Source: Chaunax sp. Z400 (Eukaryota > Chordata > Actinopteri > Lophiiformes > Chaunacidae). Taken from it: 64,000 bases of DNA. The stretch spans positions 9,064,855 through 9,128,854 of the forward strand of contig CM075204.1 in assembly GCA_037577475.1 (NCBI GenBank), read 5' to 3'. The notes under the pieces were generated by a model. The model was not told the origin of the DNA and did not search any database. It was given only the letters and a program-made list of their open reading frames with translations. Below, one piece after another: positions 50,171-62,427 of this stretch. The translations under genes and the position numbers were made by a program. Each line of letters begins with the position of its first letter. Position 1 is the stretch's first letter.

Positions 50171-51611
50171 TAAGCTGCTTAAATGTCTCACAATGTTTGC
50201 TGCAGTGACATTACTGCATGTATTTAAGTGTTTAGAATGACTGAAAGCCTCACAGATCATTAACGTAAATGGTGAAAGAAAACACTCATCATACATCACA
50301 CAATAAAGAAAACACCTGAGACATGACTAAAAATAAAGCAACATAGCCTACACGCCTGGTAGAGGTGCAGTGACACGTCCATTTGGGGTGCAGGTCTCTA
50401 AAGTGGAGAAAATAATTCCTTTGGGTGGGTGGTGGGTGGTGGGTGGATGATTATGGCTACATGTGGATGAAACCAGAGCCGATGTGCTCATCCCTAATCC
50501 ACACACAGGTGGCAACAAGGATCGGGGTGGTTAGGAATTAAATTATTTACATATCGTGGTGATTTTTATCCTCAATCAGATTTGGGACTATTCAATAATC
50601 ATCCCTGGCTAAAGATCAGGAAAAGTGATGTTGATTGATGCTGCGCCGTCAGCATCAGTGTGTTCACATACCCAGAATGTGATCCATCGGTGGAAGATGA
50701 CACCAGAGCTCTTTAATGAAAAATATGCCTGAGCAGAGAGGTAGATCTATTTTTGTATCAGTCAATACACAAAACAGACTTAGTATTGATAATACTGATA
50801 CTTTAGGTATCGATCCAGCCAATAGACTGAACCTGACATCACTGAGGAGAAGGCCAGTATTATAAAGAGCTCTGCAGCAAATACAAAAGACCTTTCAAGC
50901 TCAATCCAACCATATTGGCCCACAGCTATGTCCAGAAACTCATCTAATTTGATAGGTTGGTGACCTTTCAAATGAAAATAAAAACTACTCTGCACTTTGC
51001 CAAATCTGCTTTGGTGCATGCTCGTGGTGTTTCATCAAATGTCACACAGAAAGAAGGGCAAATATTTGTGTGATCTGTGTTCTTACATCAGCTGCCACTC
51101 TTAGAGAAAAAACAAAACAGCCTTCTGATGGAGAATAAGGGGCAGCGAGGAGTTTGATGAATAACGTCTTAGCCTTTGCAGCTCCCCATCCTCTCTGGCT
51201 CAACGCCACCACACACTTGTGGGATGGAGAAAAATTAGAAATGGAGGCACTTTTACAAGTACAGTAGCATGCCAGAAATGAGTAACAGCAAGCCTCCGGA
51301 CTGCAGAGCCCACTGAGCTCCAGTCTCAAGGCTCTGGGATCTGTTGATTTGTTGATCTACATGCCAGATGCTCCAGGTGCCACTGGGGATGTGATGTTTT
51401 TCACTGTTTTGACTCGTTGATGGCATCACAAAGAGGGAAAGAGGATTTGTTTTACTTTGTTTTTACTGAACAGCTGAGTTTAAGACCGGCACCTTAGGTA
51501 TAGGTATCAGGCGAGGTAATCACTTGCTGCTGTATGTTTGAATTCTGATAAGAGGAAGACCGATTCTCAAGCTGAGCTGAAGTGAAATGAGAGCACATGA
51601 AATTAGGTAAT

Positions 51612-51700
51612 AATAATAATAATCTTTATTTATATAGCACCTTTAAAAAGGACTGTTTACAAAGTGCTTTGACAAACCGAGCAAAGACAGGAAACTCGAG
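51612..51700 (-). mobile_element. L2-like LINE tail with (AAT)n
   Basis: AATAATAATAATAATC then TTTATTTATATAGCACC and TTACAAAGTGCTTTGACAAA, the reverse complement of a common fish LINE 3' end. Confidence 0.5.
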
Positions 51701-51869
51701 GTAACACGACAAATGTTAGCGCAAAACCATAAAGACAGACAAGATTTGAGACACAGTTGAAAAAGTTAAAATTGAAGATAAAAATCCAAAATACACAGCG
51801 GGTGACAAAAACCAATAAATGGGGCAAAGTCAGGGTAATAGTCAATAAATACAAGAGAGAATGAATATT

Positions 51870-52450
51870 TTTATTTTTATTTTATTTAACCTTTATTTAT
51901 ACAGGTAATCCCATTGAGACACAAGAGAGACCTGTTCCACACACATACAACAATAATTAGTTACAGACAGATTCATCAATTCAACAAATTTAAAAGTGCA
52001 AAGTGGAAGCAGTTGGGAGATTATAATTAATAAAAATACTAAAAACAGGAACGAATTTCCATAGCTTTTTCCAGTGTCCTTAAAATAAGTTCAAAATCCC
52101 TGAGTGGGATCAAGCTGGACAGCTTCAGATCCTGCTGTAATGTATTCCAGGTTGAAGGTGCAGACTATGAAAAAGCCTTTTTGGCAAGCTCTGTACGGAC
52201 TGAGGGAACACTGAAGGTTATAAAGGCCTGGGAGCGAAGGCTACGACTACACTGTTTACGTGACATGTAAGAGGATAAATATGAAGGGAGCAGACCATGG
52301 ATGGATTTGTAAATGAAGGTATACCAATGCAGTAATCTACGTGTGGAAAATGATGACCAGTTGACCGGAGAGTACAGAGTGCAGTGGTGGGTGAGAGGTT
52401 TACATCCTGTTATGAATTTTAGTGCTTCGTGATAAACAGCATCCAACATC
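51870..52450 (-). mobile_element. Non-LTR retrotransposon 3' fragment (reverse transcriptase C-terminus)
   Basis: Minus-strand frame beginning LDAVYHEALKFITGCKPLTH, continuing LLHWYTFIYKSIHGLLPSYL and ending near AFSYSAPSTWNTLQQDLKL. These are hallmark blocks of the RT C-terminal region of fish LINEs. The 3' tail on the plus strand reads TTTAACCTTTATTTATACAG (51885). 5'-truncated, but the frame is open for over 120 codons, so fairly young. Confidence 0.8.
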
Positions 52451-54297
52451 TGTAAAGAGCCTGCAGAGGCATATGATGACGAAATAAAATAAATCGATAT
52501 AACAAGGTAATAAGTAATAGATAAGGGTAATAAACAGCTAATAGGAAGATGACATCACACCACAAGGTTAACATCAATAACTAAGGCTAAAACAAAGGGG
52601 CAAAATAGTGAAAGAGGGTAGAAGAGAATCCAGAAAGATAAAGGACAATTAAAAGAGAATATAAATATAAGAGATGATCTCAGACCAGAATAGGACCAAT
52701 AAAAACAAGGCATCCCATTTGCCAGCTAAAAATGATAAAAACAAGGGAATAAGAGTGTAAAAATAAGATTAAAAATTAATAAATAAACAAATAAAAAGTG
52801 GAGAGGATGATATTACATAAAAGCAAGTCTATAAAAATTTTTTTTAAGAAGGTAAATAGCCTAAATAAAATACGTTATTAAAGAAAATAAAAATGAAAAG
52901 GCCCCAGGTCCTCAGGTGGAATCAAATCCAGTGAGGTAATAGTGTTAACCACTATATGCCCCATCAAGAAATCGTCATTTAATAACCATAATTTCATCCT
53001 AGAGATGCAATAATTCAATTTAGTCATACACATCTACATACTGACATATATCCAATGTATGTGTCTGTTATTCAGTCCAGTTTCAGGATTGTTTTTTGGG
53101 TACAGCAGACTTCTCCTCTGGACAGGCTGTGGTAAAATTCAAATCCAAAACCATGAGATATTCTGCAGTGATGGAAGGTGTCACATTTGTCACTGATAGA
53201 TGAAAAGCAGTGCCACCCAATGCCCTGTGGCCAGCCAGGACTGGAGCTGACTGTTAGAGAGAGGTGACCCAGTAAGCCTCTCTGCTGCCTGCACACATCG
53301 GTAGAGGATTGAATGGCTCGAAGGCTGCAGCGAACCGAATGTTTCCTCTTCAGTCTCGCTGAAGGACACAGCACAAATCAAGTTCTCAAATAGTCAACCT
53401 TAATGAGTTTAAAGCAGCGTAGGAACCAAGTACATTGTCAAGCTCAAGGTGCTGACAGCTAATTACAAAATGGGAATGAAAAAACACTCACAATGAGCCG
53501 TCCATCTGAGCCAGGACAGCACAGCTGACTGCTGAGAGTCATATGAAAAATACACTCCTATCAGTCTAAGAAGAAACAGAGGAGGGTGTCATGTTCTTCT
53601 GGTGGGTGCTGTCTGTCAGCAGTCTCTGCCCACAGGGAGGCTTACGACCCATTTTAAGTCAAACGAAGCTACTATGGAATGTGCAACAAATTATATGAAC
53701 TGGAAAGATTTATAATGGATTTCACAAATAAGTCAAAAATGCTGTGCTAATGAAATTAGCCAAGATGACCAAATTATGTGGGTTAGCATAAATAATATTT
53801 CCAATGCATGAACACTAGTAAACACATGTTTATTCACAGTTGGAAGCAAAAGTATTTCGACCCCAATATTAGGTTTATTGGCAAAATATCCTGCATGTGA
53901 TAACATTTCACTTCATCTATTTATACTATGAAAAGCTGTCTTTGTTTGCTGTGTAGTGTAGTTCAGTTTTATGTAGAACATGTCTTATTTCATCACCCTG
54001 ATGAAGACCACAGGCCAAAGTATGACAATAAAGCTGTTCTGCATACGTTACTATTACTATTATATGAGTCTTTATTGTTTAAACTCATTCCCTTTTCCAT
54101 ACACTGTTGAAGTAGTCAGACTAAACGCCATAATAAATGTGAATCTTAACATTGTCTTCACAGGCTATCCATGTACTCCAATTTGCAGTTGCTTCCTGAA
54201 GTGTTGATTTTCTTTTTCTAGCCTTTCACCAAAGGTGTAACATGTGGCATATCTTTGGAGCATCTGCAGCACAGTGCTGTCTGTACATGTAATAGAA

Positions 54298-54299
<2 letters not shown>

Positions 54300-54335
<36 letters not shown>
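54300..54335 (+). repeat. (GT)n microsatellite
   Basis: 36-base GT repeat. Confidence 0.97.
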
Positions 54336-54337
<2 letters not shown>

Positions 54338-55454
54338 GATTCCTGTTGATAAGAACACGCTGATATCGAAAGTGACAAAAAATAATTACAACTAACAAGA
54401 AGACTTCAGCAAACTGTGCAGAAATGTCTGCTGATTTCTGATTTTGCATGATCCCGGTTGGAGTTTGAAGAGATCCACTCGAGTGACACATGCATCATTT
54501 AAAAAATAAAACATCTGTTCTGATGTAATTATTTCTGACATGTTAATGCATATGATGCCATTTCTTCTCATCTGGTTTATGAAATATGCGCCAAAGTCCA
54601 CCAGCTGCAGCGACTTAATCTTCCAGATTTTACTTTGAAAATTAATCTAAATTAGTTAGTAACTAGCTCCTGGATCACCATAAGAGATGGTAATTAATTC
54701 AGCATTTCTTTAGTGTAATCATATCTGTGACCGATCAGATTGTAATCCACTGGTTTGACTGGTATGTTTCCAGTCTCCAGTCCCTGGCTTCTGTCTGCTG
54801 AACAAATAATCCCAGACAAAAAAGAAAGGACCTCTAAATGTCTTTATCTGATCTCAGGCTTCATGTTTATTCGACAGCTTAATGATGCCTCCCAGTCAAT
54901 CGATCCCGTTATCAGATATTCATGATCCAAGGATTCCAGGAGTTATTACAGAAGCATTAAGTAATCATCACGTTTATTGACGGCTACAGGCAACAGGAGG
55001 AGCTGCAATAACATCAGTGAAGTTTTTCTGTTCAGACTAAAGTGTGGAACACGAGACCACGACCATAAGCTTCACACATGAAAAAGCAAAGATCCCTAAA
55101 TCAGCAAAAGTGGAAAAAATATCTTCTTATGGTCTCTTACTGTTTAGCATGGAAGGTTATTGTTTATTTGGTATGTGTGACATTATAAAACATATAACAT
55201 GGAAAGCCATGTTATATGGGCTAAAACTCAACGTTGACCACGAGGAAGTTTTTGCATGTGTGACATCATTTGGCACATGGCCAATCATGTGAGAGCATGA
55301 GAGAGAACATTGTCCATCTATGGTTTACTACCTTTGCATCTGTTGCGCAGAGAAGTAATGTTATTTCCCATGTGATAGCCTCTCAGACTCAGTGGTGGAA
55401 TGAAACTTAAGTTACTCAAGTTCTGTACTTAAATACCAAGTCACGGTACCTTAA

Positions 55455-55602
55455 AGAGATAGAGATAGAGATAGAGAGAGATAGAGATAGAGATAGAGAT
55501 AGAGATAGAGATAGAGAGAGATAGAGATAGAGATAGAGAGATATAGAGATAGATAGATATAGATATAGAGATAGATATAGATAGACAGAGATAGATAGAT
55601 AG
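55455..55602 (+). repeat. (GAGATA)n / (GATA)n compound microsatellite
   Basis: About 150 bases of GAGATA units with GAGAGATA and TATAGATA variants. Confidence 0.97.
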
Positions 55603-55747
55603 CTATTGACTATTGCAATAATTAGCTGAGGAGTATATTAGGTCTGAATAGATCTTGGTCTCTGTCACTTTGACAATTATAACCTTTTATTTAAATAGTA
55701 AAAGGTAAAACATGCAGAAGCATCACTTTACTAGAATGTTAATTTGA

Positions 55748-55995
55748 GCATTTACCTCCACCAAGGCCAAACAATCCTGCTGCTGTCTGTTTAGCCTGCC
55801 GGGCCCATGCCTCATCTCTCCACAACGTTAAACAGAAATGTGTTGAGTAGTTTTCACGTAATTCGAGAAACGTATTTCTGACAATTTTTGAAGAAAAAGA
55901 ATTACCGGATCCACCCCTCTATCCAGATATGAATGATCTATGATATGAAAACAATCCAACAGATGGACTCCTTGGCGGAGGTAGCAAGCAGAAAC
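55748..55995. repeat. Interspersed repeat with inverted ends (copy 3)
   Basis: Left end ACCTCCACCAAGGCC, right end CCTTGGCGGAGGTAG; internal GGATCCACCCCTCTATCCAG, which is close to the reverse complement of GGATAAAGGGGTGGATCC in copy 1, so this copy is partly in the opposite orientation. Confidence 0.5.
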
Positions 55996-56078
55996 GTTTG
56001 CTTATAGAGCTCCAAGGTGTGGCTTTAATCAGAAACTGTAATGTAATGTTTGGAGGGCAGACATGTTTTTTCAAATTC

Positions 56079-56284
56079 TTTTTTTAGATACTTTATTCAT
56101 CCCACGGGGGGAAATTCTTTCTCTGCATTTGACCCATCCCCGAGGAGCAGTGGGCTGCCTTTACGGCACCTGGGGAGTAAATTGGGGTTCAGTATCTTTG
56201 CTCAAGGACTTCGACTTGTAGATCGAACCACCGACCTTTCATTCGATGAGCGACGGCTCTACCTCCTGAGCCACAGCCGCCCCC
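56079..56284 (-). mobile_element. tRNA-derived SINE
   Basis: Read on the minus strand it begins GGGGGCGGCTGTGGCTCAGG. An A-box-like TGGCTCAGGAG (56273-56263) and a B-box-like GGTTCGATC (56229-56221) give RNA polymerase III promoter spacing of a tRNA head. A unique body (TGAGCAAAGATACTGAAC) follows. It ends with a LINE-type tail ATGAATAAAGTATCT and an A run. About 206 bases, apparently full length. Confidence 0.8.
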
Positions 56285-57607
56285 ATTTGGCACCTAGTTA
56301 GATAGTGTTGGCTCACTGCAGCTGATTCACACCCTGTTATCTATTACAAACCTTTTGGGCAATTAGCGCAGAGAAAGTCCTGCTTTAAATCTGTCATCAC
56401 CAGCTGATACACACTTCATCTACATTTGTCTCACAGGACTGACCCTACCTCACCATACGTGTGTACATGCATGTGGTTGAACCCCGTGCTTTCCAGGCCT
56501 ATGACGAGCCGAGCGCGATCATTTACCCGTCCAAAACAGCACATCAACCGCTCGCAGACCGACTGGTGGCCCTTTAATGTCAGCGTTTCCAGAGATTTCA
56601 GTCGCCGTGTGTAGATTCATGTGGCTTCGGAGGTGTTTAAGAGGAACTTCTGAGTGATAGTAATGAGCTCTAGCAGACAGCAGTGCTGCGGTTGTAGCCG
56701 GCACGGCGCCCAATTATCTGCTAGCACCTGTCGAAGTCGGTCATGACTGTACGGAGTGGCACATTTAGAAAGCAGTCCCACCCTCGACTCTCTTATAATG
56801 AGAGGGGGCTGCTTTGGCACAAGCACACCGAGGTGTACATTTAAAAGACGCTCTAGGAAAGGAATTTGCTTCTGTCTGAATTGTCTTATTGTTCATTTTT
56901 CCTCTGGAACATCAGATTTGGACTTAGTCCTGATTGATTCTGGCCACTAAAGGATGACTGGAACCGTCCAATCAGTGTGCAGCATTTCAATGGGACAGAT
57001 TCAAACTCAGCAGGTTTTTCTCTTCTCAGATAGAGGAGCTGTTGTTGACTTCCACGTCTGCTGGTGAGCAGTGTTGTGTTCACATGCACCAAATCAAATA
57101 GAGATGACAAACGATAACCAAACACAGACGCCAGCTTTGCTTTTACACGTCACAGTTATGATTCAGCGCCTATTGCTTTGGGCAGTCGGCTGATTTCTCA
57201 GGCATCCTGTAGACGACAAACATGGTATCCATAATCAGGGTACAGGAGAAGAGCAACCGGATTTCTTCGGCTGTATTTCTCCATGAAAAAGTCGGTTTCC
57301 TAGCTATTAGATGACAAAGACGTAAGTCAGGGAAAATACGAATCGCTCACAGCTCAGCAGCAAAATGACGATATTCATATTCAATATACAAAAACTGAAC
57401 AAACAGATTAACCTCCTGCAGTCAAACTAAGTTGAAAATGTGACTATTTGTCATTTAGATGTGAGAACTCGGCAAACTATGAATCTGTTGAATTATTGTT
57501 TATAATGGCAAAAGAAATTTGTGCTTCGAATGGCTTCATGACAGATTCGTAACTTATGATTGAACTTTGTCATTTGTGCTTTTGAATTGAGTTTCTGTGA
57601 TGTGTCA

Positions 57608-57608
<1 letters not shown>

Positions 57609-57646
<38 letters not shown>
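57609..57646 (+). repeat. (AC)n microsatellite
   Basis: 38-base AC repeat. Confidence 0.97.
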
Positions 57647-57648
<2 letters not shown>

Positions 57649-60600
57649 CTCTGGTCTCCCCTTATTTTGTTGATAGATGATGTAATAATGCGATGAAATG
57701 TTACAAATTGTGTTTTCACATGGCTTAAAAATGCAATAAGGTTTGATGAGGCGATCAATTCTCAGATAACATCTCAGTATTACATTACCTGCTGTAAAAA
57801 ATCTGTTAAATGATAGGCCAATAATAAAACGAACAATATTAAAGGCCACAGTGTGCCTCCCTTTTATTACATTTGTCACATTCTCTGCAGTAATCATCAT
57901 ATTATTGAACTTCTTGTTATAATGTGTTACACCACTTAATTAATTAGCACTATTAATCAGTTATTCTTATTGCTAATGGAATTAATAAACCTCACTTTTA
58001 TCCTCTTTAATTACTGAAATTACATTTAAATTTATTTATTTACTTTAAATTATGATGCAAAACAGTCTGATTTCTTTTACATAAATTATTCTAATAAGGT
58101 CAGATAATTAAACAAGTTTGCAACACTGTGTCACATGTTGAATAAATGTTTGAAAAACAATGTGAACTGAAAAAAAAGTGTTTAATTTATAAAAGTTGCT
58201 TTGGGAGAACCAGACTGGAAACTTATCTATTAACATCATAAACCATCGGAACTGTGATTGGAGTCAATCCACAGATTAACAGATTTGTGGACACGTGCAG
58301 ACTTCTCCTGCTATTCCCAACATGACCTGCATTCAAATACAAACATTTTCCTAATCTCAGATGTGACTTTGTCTCTGCAGCAGCGATGGATTCCTTAAAT
58401 GAGGAATCTCATATTTTAGCATTCATTGTCATATATTCCATTTTCTCTGACAAAGGAGGACCGGGCCACCATGTTCTTAATCACTTAAATCCACATGCAA
58501 TCTGGCTCAGTCTTCTTAGCCAGGGCCGAGGATCTATTAGTCGCTTCTCATTTCAGTGGGAGAGCTGCCAACCCATTAGTTCTGCTGTGCTCTGCTAGAT
58601 TTCCATATCCTTCCATTTCAACATTTTCTGCAAGAAAATGGGAAAAGTTGCGGATTAATTTGAACTAATCCTCCATTTTTCTATTGCCTTTAATTACTTG
58701 TTCCGGCCTCTGGCACTCTGAATGGTCATCAGGAATAAGTTGACTTAGCAGGGGTCCCATCTGATTGTGAAAGAAAATGGTTTTGTGTCTGTGTTTAAGG
58801 CTATATCTTGGGGCTTTAGCCTCCCGTTACACACACACACGAACACACACTTGAATGTTCAGCTGGATGTTTTTGTGTCATTATTGCACCACGCTCTCAT
58901 TTCTTCTGATAGATTAGCCTGTTTTTTTCATTCCATGGACCTTCAGTTCAGTTGAACTCTCATCGCTCATTATAAACAGACTAAATGATTTCACTGACCA
59001 GTCGACTGATCTTGTCTGAGGTCCACTTTTCGTACCTTTGGCCCAATTGTTCCTGCTTGTTCTCCATCTGGAGTGATAGGGTTGAGGAAATCCGGCCTAT
59101 GAGCGCTGCTGTGACCCCCTCTGCCCTCCTCTCCTCCTCCACCCAGTCACACAGCATACAAGTCAATGTGACCGCTGAGGCAGAGCGGTCTTTTTATACC
59201 GCTAACGTTCAAAGCAGGCCCAGACGACCCGATGAAAGCAATCTAATACCGCAAATTAGCCTGTCACTTAGCCTGGATTATAAGCCTCATGAGGGCCGCG
59301 GCTAAAATAACTCCAGCCTTGTTGTTCCGTGATGTAAAACAGCGGAGAGACGAGTGTAACCAAAAAAAAAAGAGGTGCAATTTAATTTGAAAGCCTCTGT
59401 GCTCTGCCCAATCGTTTTGTGTAATTAAATAGACTTTTTTTTAAAAACCTCTCTCCTTCCTCAGCGTGTTGCCCTGGCTGTTCTGTCCCAGCAGCCCTGA
59501 CTGGGGAGAGCAGCAGCGCTATTCAGAGCCAAGCGCCGCTGTGCTTCTGCTCCGACACGCCAGAGAGGCTGACACGAAAGAGAAGGAGATAAGAGGAGGT
59601 GACGCTGTTGATTTATGGCTCGTGTCGGCGGAGCTTGTCATTCGTGGCGCAGCCGAAACCGACGTTGGTATCGCAGATGCTTGGAATGTAAATACAGCCT
59701 GTGCAGGAATGTGTGTATTATTATGATAAGATGGCAGGGCTGCCCTCTCTCCCCAACTTCATGTATAAATCTTCAGTTACACAAGTGTTCTATTGGCTGG
59801 ACTCACACCACTTCACCTAAGTTGGTCTACATAAGTAACAAAGCAGTGTTTTATTGTCCTCTATGCTTAAACCCTTTAAAACTCTATAAACTGATGGAAC
59901 TTTATGAACACGTATCGACCAGGCTACATTAGCGCCTCTCTCTTCTGCTCTCGGTCTGGTATGACTGCATAGCTACGCTCGAGTTCGGCCACATCTCTCC
60001 GTCTCTCGACCAGTGAACCGGGGAGGAGGAGCCAAATTTGATTGACAGGTTTAAAAACGGTGACAGATCTTGCACAGTGCAGCTTTAAACTGACCCAAGA
60101 CATCAGTAACCATTCACAAGAAAACTGCATGTGCACGATGACATGAATGCTAAAAAAAATAAGATCCAAGATGGAATAAATTGTCCATTAAATGCTGCCC
60201 AGCTGTGTTATATTTTTAGTTGTGGTCCTTTGTTTCCTTCAGCCTGCTTCATCTCTATGATTTAGTGATTTCCTACATTTCCTGAAGTGCTTTCCAGAGA
60301 GGTGGTGTGAAGTCAGCTGCAGGTTTTACACACAAAGAAGAGGAGGACAGTGATGGTGAGAGATTTCCCAAATGACTCTGACTCAAAACCCAACCTGACT
60401 TGTTGCTGCATTGCATGCTGGTCTTTTTCTTCTTCTGTGGGTGTGTAAATTGGCCTCTCTACGGCTCTTGTAGGATGGATTTCTCCCTGCGTGAAAGACT
60501 GTAGAAACGTTTTAGATCACACAAACGTTTCTATTTTCTTTGTAGGTCTGATCTGGACAGGATGTCACATTTTTATAAGCGAGTTCAGTTAAAGCTCTCA

Positions 60601-62406
60601 ATCCCACACAGGTGTCCACATGAATGGAGGCAGCAGCTGGAGATTTGATGAGGACTCCTGATTGATGCTGCTGAGGATGAAACTTTTTCACGAGGTCAGG
60701 AAAAGTCCTGCACAAATAGGCGAACTGTCGTAAATGTGCTCCACATTTCCTCGACTCACATAAAAAAAAAAAAAAAGGGTAGGAGGCATCAAAACGTGGC
60801 ATTCAGTGATGATAATTGGTTAACACATATATACCAGCGCTCCGGAGCTAATTAAAGATTATCATAATCACCTGTCACCTTGTCTCCTGTTGTCAGTGCA
60901 GCACTGAAAAGTTTCATTAGAGGCCTAAAAATAGATCTCCCCCATGCGCCGACATCTCACTCCTCACCTTTTCTTCTCATCAAAGTGTGCGAGAGCGACT
61001 CCATTCGTGTTCCCCCCCCCCCACGCTTATTGACGGCAACTAATCCTAGGTGGGGATTTTGGGGTTTTCGATCTCACAGACTGAAGGGAGGCGTACTGAA
61101 GCTGAGCACGCTGAGCCGCCTGTCACCAAAACACAGCATTCATAGTCAGAGGTGAAACTTCACGGAAACAGAGGAAGCTGCTCTGAAACATAACTAGAAA
61201 ACCCGAGCGCCCACAATTGCTTCTTCTCAGATCACCCTGTCTTCTGCTGTATTCTTCACAGCAGCTCACGTCTGAATTTAGGCACAAATTCTCTTCGCTT
61301 GTTCTCCCTCTTCATAGCTGCTTCTCTATTATCCTGTTTAGCTTTAGAGAGAGCGAGGTGGCTGCAGCCTTGACAGCCGTTTCACACCGAGCGCACGGAT
61401 ATCACAGTGTTTTGATTCACGCTCCTGCTCTGCCGTGACTCTATTTTCTCTGTTCCATTTCCCTTCACTTTTGCTCCGTGTCGAACCTTAAAATAGCCAC
61501 TCCACAGAGTAAAAACGCAGCAAGGATTCGAAACCAATTAGTTTAAACCTGACTAGAAACCACACTTTCACTCATAATGCAGCCTGTTATTGTTTCACAG
61601 AGCAAGGAAAAGTTGCCCAGAGCTCCTCTTGGTCCTTGCCGGGGACAAAAAGGTAAGAAGGGGCAGAAGGAGAGAGAGCATCCAGATAGCATTACGCTTC
61701 GACACATGGAGGCACAAGCCTCAGGCGCTGCTGTTTGCTTAATAATGATGATAAATGGTGGGCTTCCTCACCGTCTAATGTATTCCTATCCTCCTATGTG
61801 ATTTCATAACTAGCGTTTCCTTACAGTAGCACTGATCAGTCCCTCCACACTGCAATCAAGATTTAGATGTAATTTGACTGCGTCGAAATGACAAACCTCG
61901 CTGTAAAGCTCCCCCCCAAATCTCATCAGGCTCTTATTTGTTGTAGAAAATGGGCATTTTGTCTGAAGAATGGGACAAAAATCGAGCCACCGAGACACAA
62001 TTAGCCAAGTCAAACATACCGTATTAGATCCAAACTAGCATTTAAGGCCCTCAACACCCTTTTTCTCAGTCAGCTTGAAATTATGATGGAGAGGAATCCT
62101 GCATGAAGAGTTCTGCCAAGGTTACAGCAGCTTTTGTTCTTTCACATGAGATATTTGAGTTTCTGAGTATTTCTCACTGCTTGTGATTTGGGAAGCGTTT
62201 CAGAATTTAACAACACAGGAAGCCAAATATGATTATGAGTATTTCAATCAGGAGAGACAAGTGAGTAAAATCAAGGTAATAGTTTATTACATCAGATGAT
62301 AAGTCTGTCAGAAAGTGTTTGGCACTTAGACCCTTCAGGGAGATTGTGACTGAAGGGTATCTATCCTGAGCAGCAGCATTATAAAAACCCCATGGCACTG
62401 ACACTG

Positions 62407-62427
62407 GTGATGGTGGTGGTGGTGGCT
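62407..62427 (+). repeat. (GGT)n microsatellite
   Basis: GGTGATGGTGGTGGTGGTGGT; about six units. Confidence 0.9.

Noticed and set aside
53072..53381. Minus-strand 100-codon frame as an exon of the third gene
   Set aside because: No homology, splice sites or codon signal that would support it.
56221..56284. Functional tRNA gene
   Set aside because: A and B boxes are present but the sequence continues into a SINE body and LINE-like tail, and no complete cloverleaf is evident.
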